This document shows, in pieces, positions 39,056 to 46,870 of a DNA stretch of 50,750 nucleotides (within the stretch, counting starts at the first letter, position 1; each line of letters opens with the position of its first letter). This stretch comes from a virus. Location of the stretch: positions 1 through 50,750 of IMG/VR virus record IMGVR_UViG_3300032050_000202. One strand, given 5' to 3'. Both the position numbers and the translations under genes were made by a program. The notes under the pieces were generated by a model. The model did no database searches. It was given only the letters and a program-made list of their open reading frames with translations, and had not been told where the DNA came from.

Positions 39056-41239
39056 ATGTTCCAGTACCTCAAAAACCTTTCCACAACACAGACCGATGAA
39101 CTCCAAATCCCGCCCGCCGAAACGAAGCTGTTGCCGGAAACCCTCAAGTCGAAGGACGACTATCGCCGCTGGTGCCTCGACAAAGACACGGACCACATCT
39201 TCGCCTCCCATTTCCACGGGATCGTGGACACCCAGCGTGTTGGAGAAGCCAATCAACCTCTTCGGATGGTTGGGTACATTGCTGACTACGACACGAACTG
39301 GACTGGTGACGCTCTGGAGCAGATTGTGGGGAACGTGGATGTTGCCCTGCGCCCCCGCTATCTGACCCGCACCTTTTCAGGCGGAATCCGCCTCTGGTAC
39401 GTCTTTGAGCAGCCAGTCATCTTCACGGATGTCAAGATCGGCATCAAGTTCACCGAGATACTGATTCGCAAGCTCAAGGCTCGCGCTGTGTTCCCCGGAT
39501 TCGATGACCAAGCTGCCCGTCAGTATTGGCAGTACTATGAGATTGGGCATTCCTGGCAGGAAGTCCCCGCTTCTGGTCCCATCTCCACCGTCCAGCTTGA
39601 GGCTTGGATGTTTGATGCCGTGAAGTCCGCCAAGGTCAAGCCCAAGCAGATCGTCAACATCCCCTTTGAGAAGATCCGCGAAGCCCTTGCTGCCAAGTAT
39701 CCTGGCGCATGGCCTGGAGGATGGGACAAGTTCGAGATCGGTTCCCGAGGCAATCGATTCTGGGACGGTGGCAATGCGACTTCCTGCATCGTCAGGGAGG
39801 ACGGCATCACCGCTTTCACAGGCGACGTTGGCTTCAAGTCCTGGGGGGATCTCCTTGGCAAGGAATGGATGGAGTCCAACACCGAGCAGGTGATCGGTGA
39901 AGCCATCAAAAGCCTTTGGTATGAGCCGACAGCCAACAAGTATTGGAGGTCAGGCACCAACATCGGCTGGCAACCTATGCAGAAGGAAGACATGAAGCTC
40001 CACATGCGTAGCTTCAACATCTCCGATGCCAAGCCCGAGGGAGAGAACATGAGTCCGATGGATCGTGTTCTTCACCTTGTTCAGACCAGCCATTGCGTCA
40101 ACGGCAGCTTCCCTTTCCACTTCAACCCGAAAGAGATTGTCCAGGTCAATGGCAGTCCTTTCCTGAACGTGGCGAAGTCCAGGCTGGCACAGCCAGACGC
40201 CAGCCGTTCTGGTGAATGGGGGGACGGCTTTCCGAACATCGCAGAGTTCTACGAGGGCTTCTACGACAGAGAGAATCACATCGAGCAGTTCGTCCATGCC
40301 ATGGGTGAACTCATGCACTTCTATCAGACGGCTTACCAAGGTGATCCCCAGCGTGGCCGCGTCCTGATTCATGCAGGCCCAGCTGGAGCTGGCAAGACCT
40401 TCAACTTGAACATCTTTGAGATGCTGTTTTCCGGCACCGAAGACGCTGCCAGCTTTCTCCTTGGCAAGGATACCTTCAATGGTTCCCTCGTCTCCGTTCC
40501 TGTTTGGACCGTGGATGATGCCGTGGTTGGCAATGACCACAAAGTCACGCTGGTCTTCTCCCAGATGATCAAGAACATTGCTGCCTGCGACAAGATCCCT
40601 GTTCGTGGCATGTATAAGGAATCCGTGCGCCTCCCCTGGCTTGGTCGCGTCGTGGTGCTGATGAACAACGACCCTGAATCCATTCGTCTGCTGCCATCTA
40701 CCGAAGGCTCGCTCATGGATAAGGTTTGCCTCTTCCAAGTGCAGAAGGCTTTCCCTGGCCGCAAGTTCCCGACAGATGCCGTTATTCGTTCCGAGATCCC
40801 TGCCTTCTGTTCCTTCCTCTTGGAAGGTAAACCCTGGCTTGAGAGCTTTGTTCCTGACCTCTTCAGTGACCCTCGCTGGGGAACCAAGCAGTTCCATCAC
40901 GAACAGCTCATCCGTGCGGCTCAGGCTTCACAGATCTCTTCCAACGTCGAGGATCTTCTGGCCCTGTGGAGGACTGGATTCTTCGCCCACAACAAGGAAG
41001 CCGCTTATTGGGAAGGCAATCCTACCGAACTCATGGAGTCCATCTCCTGCATGGAGAGCCTTAGCGGCTTGATGCGCTGTGTCGTCTCTGGTCCTCAGGC
41101 CATGGGACGTTCGCTTGCTCAGATCGAAAGCCGCGAGATCAAGGTCGGATGGCTGCAATACATGGGCGAGAACCGGAAGTATCGCATCTTCCGCGAGGAC
41201 AATGGAACCAGCAAAATCGAAGGAGGAAATCCGTTTTGA
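39056..41239 (+). CDS. AEP primase fused to SF3 helicase
   Basis: 727 residues. The N-terminal primase of the archaeo-eukaryotic type has the acidic motif YIADYDTNW (D77, D79) and the FSGGIRLWYVFE motif (107-118). A middle linker domain follows. The C-terminal D5-like SF3 helicase has Walker A GPAGAGKT (441-448), Walker B around VWTVDDA (~486-492) and a sensor region (VVVLMNNDPESIRLLP). The architecture matches phage primase-helicases that make primers and unwind DNA at the fork. It stands directly downstream of the fractured polymerase. Confidence 0.9.
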   Translation: MFQYLKNLSTTQTDELQIPPAETKLLPETLKSKDDYRRWCLDKDTDHIFASHFHGIVDTQRVGEANQPLRMVGYIADYDTNWTGDALEQIVGNVDVALRPRYLTRTFSGGIRLWYVFEQPVIFTDVKIGIKFTEILIRKLKARAVFPGFDDQAARQYWQYYEIGHSWQEVPASGPISTVQLEAWMFDAVKSAKVKPKQIVNIPFEKIREALAAKYPGAWPGGWDKFEIGSRGNRFWDGGNATSCIVREDGITAFTGDVGFKSWGDLLGKEWMESNTEQVIGEAIKSLWYEPTANKYWRSGTNIGWQPMQKEDMKLHMRSFNISDAKPEGENMSPMDRVLHLVQTSHCVNGSFPFHFNPKEIVQVNGSPFLNVAKSRLAQPDASRSGEWGDGFPNIAEFYEGFYDRENHIEQFVHAMGELMHFYQTAYQGDPQRGRVLIHAGPAGAGKTFNLNIFEMLFSGTEDAASFLLGKDTFNGSLVSVPVWTVDDAVVGNDHKVTLVFSQMIKNIAACDKIPVRGMYKESVRLPWLGRVVVLMNNDPESIRLLPSTEGSLMDKVCLFQVQKAFPGRKFPTDAVIRSEIPAFCSFLLEGKPWLESFVPDLFSDPRWGTKQFHHEQLIRAAQASQISSNVEDLLALWRTGFFAHNKEAAYWEGNPTELMESISCMESLSGLMRCVVSGPQAMGRSLAQIESREIKVGWLQYMGENRKYRIFREDNGTSKIEGGNPF

Positions 41240-41460
41240 AAACCAGGACTAAAAAGCATGACCCCTACACCGACGGCGCTCCTCCTCTGTGGGTAGTCCT
41301 TATTGTTTTACCGTTTGCCTTGGCTTTGTCGCCAATCGGAACGGGTTTCTTTATCTGGCTGTTGGGCCTATGCTTTGAGGAAGCGTTGTTCTTGATCGCC
41401 TTGCAAGTGTGTATCTTTCTGACCTTGGCTTTGTTTTGTGGAGGCGAGGACGAGCCATGA
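41236..41460 (+). CDS. Two-TM membrane protein, TTG start
   Basis: 74 residues from TTG at 41236, which overlaps the primase stop. The basic N-terminus (KTRTKKHDP) is followed by two long hydrophobic helices (LWVVLIVLPFALALSPIG; ALFLIALQVCIFLTLALF). Unknown function. Confidence 0.55.
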   Translation: MKTRTKKHDPYTDGAPPLWVVLIVLPFALALSPIGTGFFIWLLGLCFEEALFLIALQVCIFLTLALFCGGEDEP

Positions 41461-41717
41461 TGCGCCTCCCCATCGTCGTCACCCCGGCCTATATCAAGCC
41501 ACCGGGGAAAAACAAAAAAGGCCCAAAACCGATGGGGAGGAAGGCCAAGTATCCATTCATGAAGCTCAAAGTGGGGCAGTCATTCCTGCTACCGGAAAAG
41601 TTCCGGGATCGGGTTGCACCCCTTGCCGCTTACTATAAGCGCAAACACGGCAGACAATTCGCGGTTGTGCGTCTTGAGCACGACCCGGAGACAGTTGCAG
41701 TTTGTCGAATTTTGTAG
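41457..41717 (+). CDS. Small conserved-type basic protein
   Basis: 86 residues. The KYPFMKLKVGQSFLLPEKFR block is a pattern I have seen in small phage proteins that begin with a basic Lys-rich arm (PPGKNKKGPKPMGRKAK). It may bind nucleic acid; no function assigned. ATGA overlap. Confidence 0.55.
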   Translation: MMRLPIVVTPAYIKPPGKNKKGPKPMGRKAKYPFMKLKVGQSFLLPEKFRDRVAPLAAYYKRKHGRQFAVVRLEHDPETVAVCRIL

Positions 41718-41755
41718 TTGACCCTTTGGGTAAGCTACGTTAGAGCACACCACAC

Positions 41756-42361
41756 ATGAAAACGAAAACACCAAAACCGAAAAAGAAACCCGCCGCCCGC
41801 CCGATCCCGCCGCCTCCGCCCGGCTGGGAGATTGTGGGCAATGATGATCCGAGGCTGGACTGCCTGCCTTGCATCCCGCTGACTTTCGACCCCCTAAGAA
41901 GCAGAGATACTTGGAATAAGTCTAGGTTTAATGACTTTGAAAAGGTGCCTGGAGTAGTCCGAAACGAATTGATCTACGCCCTCCCCATCACCACGCAGTC
42001 GGCAACGCCCCAGGACGCCCCGGCCTCGCCGCCCATGATACGCCTGCGGTTGCCTAGCGAGAAGCCGACGAGGGAGGACGGGGACAAGGACGGGGATGTT
42101 ATCTTCTTTTTTGTTGATGGAGTAGCTACTAAACCGTGGAACGTGGTTTACGGAAACGGCGTCGTCGCATGGCTCCCTGGCCGCCTCCCCGACAGCATCC
42201 TGCCCCGCGAGCCTACCCAGGAGGAGAAGTGGCGAGCGGAGTTTGAGGAGTGTTTCCCAGACTTCGAACTGTCCAAGCAGGGAAACGGCGAATACCTGCA
42301 CGCCCATGCTGCAACGGCATGGCGCGGCTTCCTCGCCGCCAAGAAAGGGGGTGCGGAGTGA
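41756..42361 (+). CDS. Accessory early protein
   Basis: 201 residues: a basic Pro-rich N-terminus (KPKKKPAARPIPPPPPG), a central beta segment (DVIFFFVDGVATKPWNVVYG) and a C-terminal helix (GEYLHAHAATAWRGFLAA) of the DUF551-adjacent phage type. Function unknown. Confidence 0.5.
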   Translation: MKTKTPKPKKKPAARPIPPPPPGWEIVGNDDPRLDCLPCIPLTFDPLRSRDTWNKSRFNDFEKVPGVVRNELIYALPITTQSATPQDAPASPPMIRLRLPSEKPTREDGDKDGDVIFFFVDGVATKPWNVVYGNGVVAWLPGRLPDSILPREPTQEEKWRAEFEECFPDFELSKQGNGEYLHAHAATAWRGFLAAKKGGAE

Positions 42362-42543
42362 GTGAGGACATTAAAGTTGCCTTGCTGCTATGCGTCGTCT
42401 TTGTGTTTGGCGTATGCGTCGGAGTGTACCTCGATAAGGAAGCTGAAGCCGTCCGCATCGAAGCCGTCGAGCGCGGCTTTGCCGAATGGGTGCCGGACAA
42501 GGAAGGCAACACCACGTTTAAATGGAAGGAGGTGGCGAAGTGA
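42358..42543 (+). CDS. Small TM protein, GTG start
   Basis: 61 residues from GTG at 42358 overlapping the stop upstream (GTGA). A hydrophobic helix (IKVALLLCVVFVFGVCVGVY) is followed by an acidic/Arg tail. Unknown function. Confidence 0.55.
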   Translation: MSEDIKVALLLCVVFVFGVCVGVYLDKEAEAVRIEAVERGFAEWVPDKEGNTTFKWKEVAK

Positions 42544-43256
42544 GTGGCGCTTTCAAACTGACAATAACTCCTGTGTTCAACCACGAAACCAAAGAGTTTG
42601 GTTGCGTTATGGCAGACGCCAGCAGGGAAATCAGCCGCAAGATTGCCTGCGCGGAGGAGGAATCGACCAAACGTGCGCTCAAGGCTTTGGGCTGGATGCC
42701 GCCGGAAGAGGCCGCCGCCATGCGCGAGAAGATCGAACACCTTGGAAAGGCCAACTCTATGCTCCACCTCGACCTTGTGGACGCTCACGCCGAAACGGCC
42801 AAGAAGACAAAACGGGCTGAAAAGGCGGAAGCGGAGAACGCCGCCATGCGCGAGGCGATGACACATCTTGGCGAAGCCAACGCAGATCGGTTGCGGTTGC
42901 GGGAAGCTTTGGGTGATTTGTTGCTGATCTATGAAAAGGATAACACAAGCTATGATTCCTACGGCGTAGAGGGGTCTGACTGGCCCGTGTGCAATATTTG
43001 CCAAGCTGAGGGTAAGCCTGGGGTTTTTGCCTGTGGCTTGCCGCATGATGAAGGTTGTGCAGTTCACAAATTCCAGCAAGCCCTCACGGCCCCACCACCG
43101 CCAGTGGTCGCTAAGGCCGATATTGAAGCCATGCGCGAGGCTATCAGGGAGGCGTTCAACTCCTTTGCCGAAGCCCCTGAAAGCGACGCAGCTTGGTTGC
43201 TAACAGAACGCCAAACAGCCGCCCTCTCCAAACTCCAACCATTCCTGAAACCATGA
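42540..43256 (+). CDS. Coiled-coil accessory protein, GTG start
   Basis: 238 residues from GTG at 42540. Long Glu/Lys/Ala helices (EAAAMREKIEHLGKANSM, EAENAAMREAMTHLGEAN), a Cys/His knuckle (CNICQAEGKPGVFACGLP, then CAVH) and the tail SKLQPFLKP, which recurs in the protein two genes later. The function is unknown; the modular look is typical of this operon. Confidence 0.5.
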   Translation: MSGAFKLTITPVFNHETKEFGCVMADASREISRKIACAEEESTKRALKALGWMPPEEAAAMREKIEHLGKANSMLHLDLVDAHAETAKKTKRAEKAEAENAAMREAMTHLGEANADRLRLREALGDLLLIYEKDNTSYDSYGVEGSDWPVCNICQAEGKPGVFACGLPHDEGCAVHKFQQALTAPPPPVVAKADIEAMREAIREAFNSFAEAPESDAAWLLTERQTAALSKLQPFLKP

Positions 43257-43669
43257 CCAACGATCAAATCCGCCTCCACTTTGGCGAACTCAACGCCGCC
43301 GAGATGCGGCTGGCCCGCGCCATCGTGGGCTGGTATGAGGTCCGTGAGACCAAGCTCCGCGACGAAGTGTTGCGGCTGCAATCCGACAAGGAAACCCTCA
43401 TTGACTGCGCCAATGTTGTTGGCATGAGAGAAAAACTTGAAGAGGCAGTGAAAAGCACGAGAATACATTTCAGCCCGCCGGATTACACGACTGAAAACGC
43501 CAAGCTCCGCACCGCCGCTGACGGGCTGGCGGAGGCTTTGGAACAGGTGATTAGTGCCGACACGACTATTTATTGGTCTGGCGATGAGTCGCCGCCCACC
43601 AAAGAAGAGGGTGATTGTGCCGCTATTGCACGCGCCGCCCTCGCCGCCTACCAAGCCACGAAGCCATGA
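43253..43669 (+). CDS. Helical accessory protein
   Basis: 138 residues from the ATG at 43253. Helical (AAEMRLARAIVGWYEVRETK), with a central TTENAKLRTAADGLAEALEQ that recurs in small phage proteins. Coupled by ATGA on both sides. Unknown function. Confidence 0.5.
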   Translation: MTNDQIRLHFGELNAAEMRLARAIVGWYEVRETKLRDEVLRLQSDKETLIDCANVVGMREKLEEAVKSTRIHFSPPDYTTENAKLRTAADGLAEALEQVISADTTIYWSGDESPPTKEEGDCAAIARAALAAYQATKP

Positions 43670-43947
43670 GTAAGACACCACGAACAGACGCCGAACGCCG
43701 CAGGCTCAAGCGGTCCAAGACATTCCCAGCCGAGCCGGTTGACGCGGATTTCTGCCGCGCTTTTGAGCACGAGAACGCCAAGCTCCGCGCAGGCATAGCC
43801 GAGGCTGCTAGGGACGCAGATGCCGCGTTGCGCAAATGCCTGAACTACATGCTGAGGCTTCCGCTTTCTGGAAGTGACGCTGAATGCGAAGCCATGGATG
43901 ACGCACATCACGCATTGCGTAAACTTCAGCCATTCATGAAGCCATGA
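43666..43947 (+). CDS. Accessory protein with repeated LQPF-KP tail
   Basis: 93 residues. Opens with KTPRTDAERRRLKRSK, a phage-type module, contains FEHENAKLRAGIAEAA, and ends KLQPFMKP like the 238-aa protein upstream. Function unknown. Confidence 0.5.
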   Translation: MSKTPRTDAERRRLKRSKTFPAEPVDADFCRAFEHENAKLRAGIAEAARDADAALRKCLNYMLRLPLSGSDAECEAMDDAHHALRKLQPFMKP

Positions 43948-44069
43948 TCCGCCTCCTCATCCTCGTCGCCTGCCTCTCCTCCTGCTGCCGCCCTGGCCGT
44001 GCGCCCGAGGGATGGCCGTGGGAAAGGGAGGGAGGGTGCCTGAACGTGTTTTACCGACTTGGCCTGTGA
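43944..44069 (+). CDS. Very small lipoprotein
   Basis: 41 residues from the ATG at 43944. The N-terminal LLILVACLSSCC holds a lipobox with Cys10 as the likely lipid site, and the tail carries CLNVFYRLGL. Outer-spanin-like or exclusion role possible. The ATGA overlap supports expression. Confidence 0.5.
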   Translation: MIRLLILVACLSSCCRPGRAPEGWPWEREGGCLNVFYRLGL

Positions 44070-44179
44070 GCTACCTTCAAATTTTTACTTGCGCTGTGCC
44101 ATCAGCTTTGTAAGGGCCAACGCCCGAAGATCTGCCGGGTGCGAAAATAGCAGGTCACCACATACACTCTTACTTTCAC
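44070..44179 (+). other. Intergenic gap before the integrase region
   Basis: 110 bp without a gene. Contains TTCAAATTTTTACTTGC, similar to the TTCAA-TACTTT elements of the early promoters, so an independent promoter for the integrase pair is possible. An attachment site could also lie here, but none can be recognised without the host sequence. Confidence 0.35.
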
Positions 44180-44578
44180 ATGAGCAACGTACTCTACATT
44201 ACTGGTTTTTCTCCTGACGGAGATCGTCTTGTTGGCGGACTATGGAGGATGCACAGACAGGAAGGTTTCCCGCTGGACATCTCCCTCCTAGAATGTCAGG
44301 AACGGGGGCTACTCCCTGACATCATGGAGCTATTTGCCGAAGCTACCATCTACGCTGAGCTACCCATGGTTGAGGACAACGCCCCACAGTTGTTCACCCA
44401 GGAAGCCAAGATCCGATGGCTGCTATACCTACGCCAGTATCCAGAAGATGACCAATTTCAAGCTGCGGAGAAAATCTTGCTGGACAAACGTCGGAATGGT
44501 CACAAACTGAACATGCAACTACACGCACATGAACGACACTATCATCGTCAGAGGCAGAACATTCCAGCTTCATCGTGA
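44180..44578 (+). CDS. Hypothetical protein before integrase
   Basis: 132 residues (MSNVLYITGFSPDGDRLVGG), overlapping the integrase start by 50 bp. It has no motif that marks it as excisionase or repressor. Such adjacent small genes often control integrases, but this is inference. Confidence 0.55.
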   Translation: MSNVLYITGFSPDGDRLVGGLWRMHRQEGFPLDISLLECQERGLLPDIMELFAEATIYAELPMVEDNAPQLFTQEAKIRWLLYLRQYPEDDQFQAAEKILLDKRRNGHKLNMQLHAHERHYHRQRQNIPASS

Positions 44579-45647
44579 TCCAAAGTCCGGGAACTGGCGG
44601 GTTCGCAAGCGCACCAAGGAGATCAACCTGGACAAGACCACGGGGACTTCCGATCTTGCCGAAGCCCGCAAGTGGGCAAGGACGATTGCCGAGGAGCATC
44701 TTGGCAACGCCTTCCGTCTTGCCCAGGGAGCGCATACTCTGGAAGAAGTCGCCCAAGCCTACCTGTCTTTCCCCAAGGCTGTGCGTCCCTATGTCGCGGA
44801 AGCCAACGTCCAGCAGCTCCGATCCATCGTGAGGAAGGTCTATGACAAGGAACTCAATGACCTAACGGCTCGTTCCGTCACCTACCGAATCTGGGAGGAC
44901 TACGCTGCCTTTCGGCATGGTGGGAAGATGGATCTGTCCACTCCCAGACGTGAGAATGTTGGCATCACCTCGGCCATCCGTGCCGCTGCCAGCCTGTTTG
45001 CCAAAGCCCTGGACTGCCGTTACGAAGCCGCAGGCATCCGTCTGGACTTCGCCAATCTCCGCAGGATTCCTTCTCTGCCCGTTCTCAAAGTGAGGAAGTG
45101 TCCTGTTTCAGAGGACACCTTGGCGGCAATGAAGGCTGCATGGAAGAACTTGAAGGAGGCTGACATCCTGCTCTACCGAACGATTGGCCTTGCCCTGTTT
45201 GCTGGCCTGCGTTCCAGCGAGATTCAAGCAGCACGCCGTTCCTGGGTAGTGACAGACGGCACCAATGTCCGCGTCATCGTCAAAGACAGGCCGGAGGAAG
45301 GCTTCTTCAGCAAAGGCGGCACCAAGGAAGACGCTTGGCTGGCTGGCATCGTGCTGGATGATGAGTTCGCAGAACACCTTCTCGATCTGGATGGCAAGCT
45401 GGTGGATATTGGCGATGCCTCTGCCGACTGGTTCTTCGGACACAAGGCCAACGCCTGGGTTCGCCAGTTCATTCCAAAAGAACTTGACGGAAAGGGACTC
45501 CACCGCCTTCGTGGACTCTATGCAGATGCCGTGAAAGCTCGCTTCGAGTCCCAGCTTCTCGCAAGCCGTGCCGGGGTTGACGCCGCCAGGATTGCCCTTG
45601 GACACGGAAGCTCCGCAGTTACGCTTCAGCATTACCTGACTTCGTAG
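44529..45647 (+). CDS. int: Tyrosine recombinase (integrase)
   Basis: 372 residues with the full catalytic set: R228 in LALFAGLRSSEIQAA, HRLR (H325, R328), H359 in ALGHGSS and the nucleophile Y369 in LQHYL. Residues 1-60 resemble an arm-binding or AP2-like N-terminus, 70-165 a SAM-like core-binding domain. It indicates a temperate or integrating lifestyle. Its end overlaps the convergent gene by 29 bp. Confidence 0.95.
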   Translation: MNDTIIVRGRTFQLHRDPKSGNWRVRKRTKEINLDKTTGTSDLAEARKWARTIAEEHLGNAFRLAQGAHTLEEVAQAYLSFPKAVRPYVAEANVQQLRSIVRKVYDKELNDLTARSVTYRIWEDYAAFRHGGKMDLSTPRRENVGITSAIRAAASLFAKALDCRYEAAGIRLDFANLRRIPSLPVLKVRKCPVSEDTLAAMKAAWKNLKEADILLYRTIGLALFAGLRSSEIQAARRSWVVTDGTNVRVIVKDRPEEGFFSKGGTKEDAWLAGIVLDDEFAEHLLDLDGKLVDIGDASADWFFGHKANAWVRQFIPKELDGKGLHRLRGLYADAVKARFESQLLASRAGVDAARIALGHGSSAVTLQHYLTS

Positions 45648-46221
45648 CAACCTCGGGAACCTGACGCTGCCAGCAATGCTCGGGATACTCAAGACCCGTG
45701 TTGTCGATAGTTCCGAGTTCCAGCCAGACCTTGGCACGCAGAACGCAGCCGCACACGGCACAGGATTCCAATGCGCGATCCCGTGAAGTGGTCTTCTTGC
45801 CGAGGTATTGGGTGACAGCTTTGATGATGCCGCCGCAGCCCCAGCAGCCTTTGACAGACTGGTTCTTGGGGCAGGTGGAGCAAATCTTGGCTCGCCGCTC
45901 GGCTTCCTCCTTGTCAACGAAGCTTCCAGTCTGATTCTCAAGAGTCGTCATGAACCGCTTGAGGTCGGCAACTGTTAAAGACCGTTGATCGTTCCGTTTC
46001 TTCTTTCCACGGTCGCAAGGAACACGCTCGTTCTGACGACAAAGTTCATCCTGGAACCTTTCGATCCATCCCTCACCGAGGTCGAGCTTCATGGCCCTGC
46101 GGTGCTTCTCGACCACCTCCAGAAGACCGTAAAACGAAAAGGCAGTGAATACCGCAGCCGTCTCCGGCTGGACATACCGCCAATCGTTGCCTGTGCTGTC
46201 TCCTGGTCGGGTGACTTTCAT
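45619..46221 (-). CDS. Zinc-binding virion-region protein
   Basis: 200 residues from the ATG at 46221 (GTG at 46224 possible). The C-terminal half has cysteine pairs CSTCPKNQSVKGCWGCGG and ESCAVCGC, plus EHCWQ, forming one or two zinc ribbons. The N-terminal half is helical. Tail-region or assembly proteins of phages often carry such ribbons. Ends convergently with the integrase. Confidence 0.55.
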   Translation of the reverse strand: MKVTRPGDSTGNDWRYVQPETAAVFTAFSFYGLLEVVEKHRRAMKLDLGEGWIERFQDELCRQNERVPCDRGKKKRNDQRSLTVADLKRFMTTLENQTGSFVDKEEAERRAKICSTCPKNQSVKGCWGCGGIIKAVTQYLGKKTTSRDRALESCAVCGCVLRAKVWLELGTIDNTGLEYPEHCWQRQVPEVATKSGNAEA

Positions 46222-46430
46222 CACTTCTTGCCGCGCATTTTGTCAAAGGCCATCATCAAAGCTCCGCCCTTCTTGGGTGTCTCAACCTCGACTTCAGCAC
46301 CCTCATCCTCGTTCTCCACTTCGGAGTCGTTTTCCATGTCATCGCCTTCAACGGATTCTGGAAACTGCTCCAGCATCTTCATGTAGGCTTGGGAGAGGGC
46401 GTCGCGTTGGTCTTTGGATAGTCCGGTCAT
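46221..46430 (-). CDS. Small acidic protein
   Basis: 69 residues with a Glu/Asp run (ENDSEVENEDEGAEVEVE) between two short helices and a Lys-rich end. TGATG overlap to the next gene. Unknown function. Confidence 0.5.
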   Translation of the reverse strand: MTGLSKDQRDALSQAYMKMLEQFPESVEGDDMENDSEVENEDEGAEVEVETPKKGGALMMAFDKMRGKK

Positions 46431-46433
46431 AAA

Positions 46434-46832
46434 TCATTGAAGGGGGATTCCGAGCTGCTGCATGTACTTAGTGAGGGCGGAAACTTTGTCCACTTGGGAG
46501 GCATTTGCAGGGATCTTCGCCCCCTTCATGATCTCAACCGCCTGCTCATAAGCCGTGTTGGACGGAGCGTTAGCTGTGATACCTGGATCAGACTCTATGA
46601 CAAAAGGTACTCCAACGTGACCCTGAACAGCCCTGGCCGGGGCAGTCCCAAGGAGTTTGTTCAAGGCAAGTATGAGAGCCTCGCTTCCCTGAACATCCTG
46701 GATGTTTGCCATGTCGCTGACCGTTCCTGTTATGCCCATGTACCTCGGCTCATAATAGGAACGAGGACTCTCTTCATAGTACTTGCTCCCTGGAATGATG
46801 GGTCGAACAGGCGTTGGGAGATATTCAGGCAT
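46434..46832 (-). CDS. Small virion-region protein
   Basis: 132 residues. Tyr/Pro-rich N-terminus (GSKYYEESPRSYYEPRYMG), then a helical half (ALILALNKLLGTAPARA) and a Met/Gln C-terminus. It directly follows the large polyvalent protein and may be an accessory of it. No family recognised. Confidence 0.5.
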   Translation of the reverse strand: MPEYLPTPVRPIIPGSKYYEESPRSYYEPRYMGITGTVSDMANIQDVQGSEALILALNKLLGTAPARAVQGHVGVPFVIESDPGITANAPSNTAYEQAVEIMKGAKIPANASQVDKVSALTKYMQQLGIPLQ

Positions 46833-46870
46833 GAGGTATTCTAGGGGTTATCAGTTGAAAAAACAAGGCT

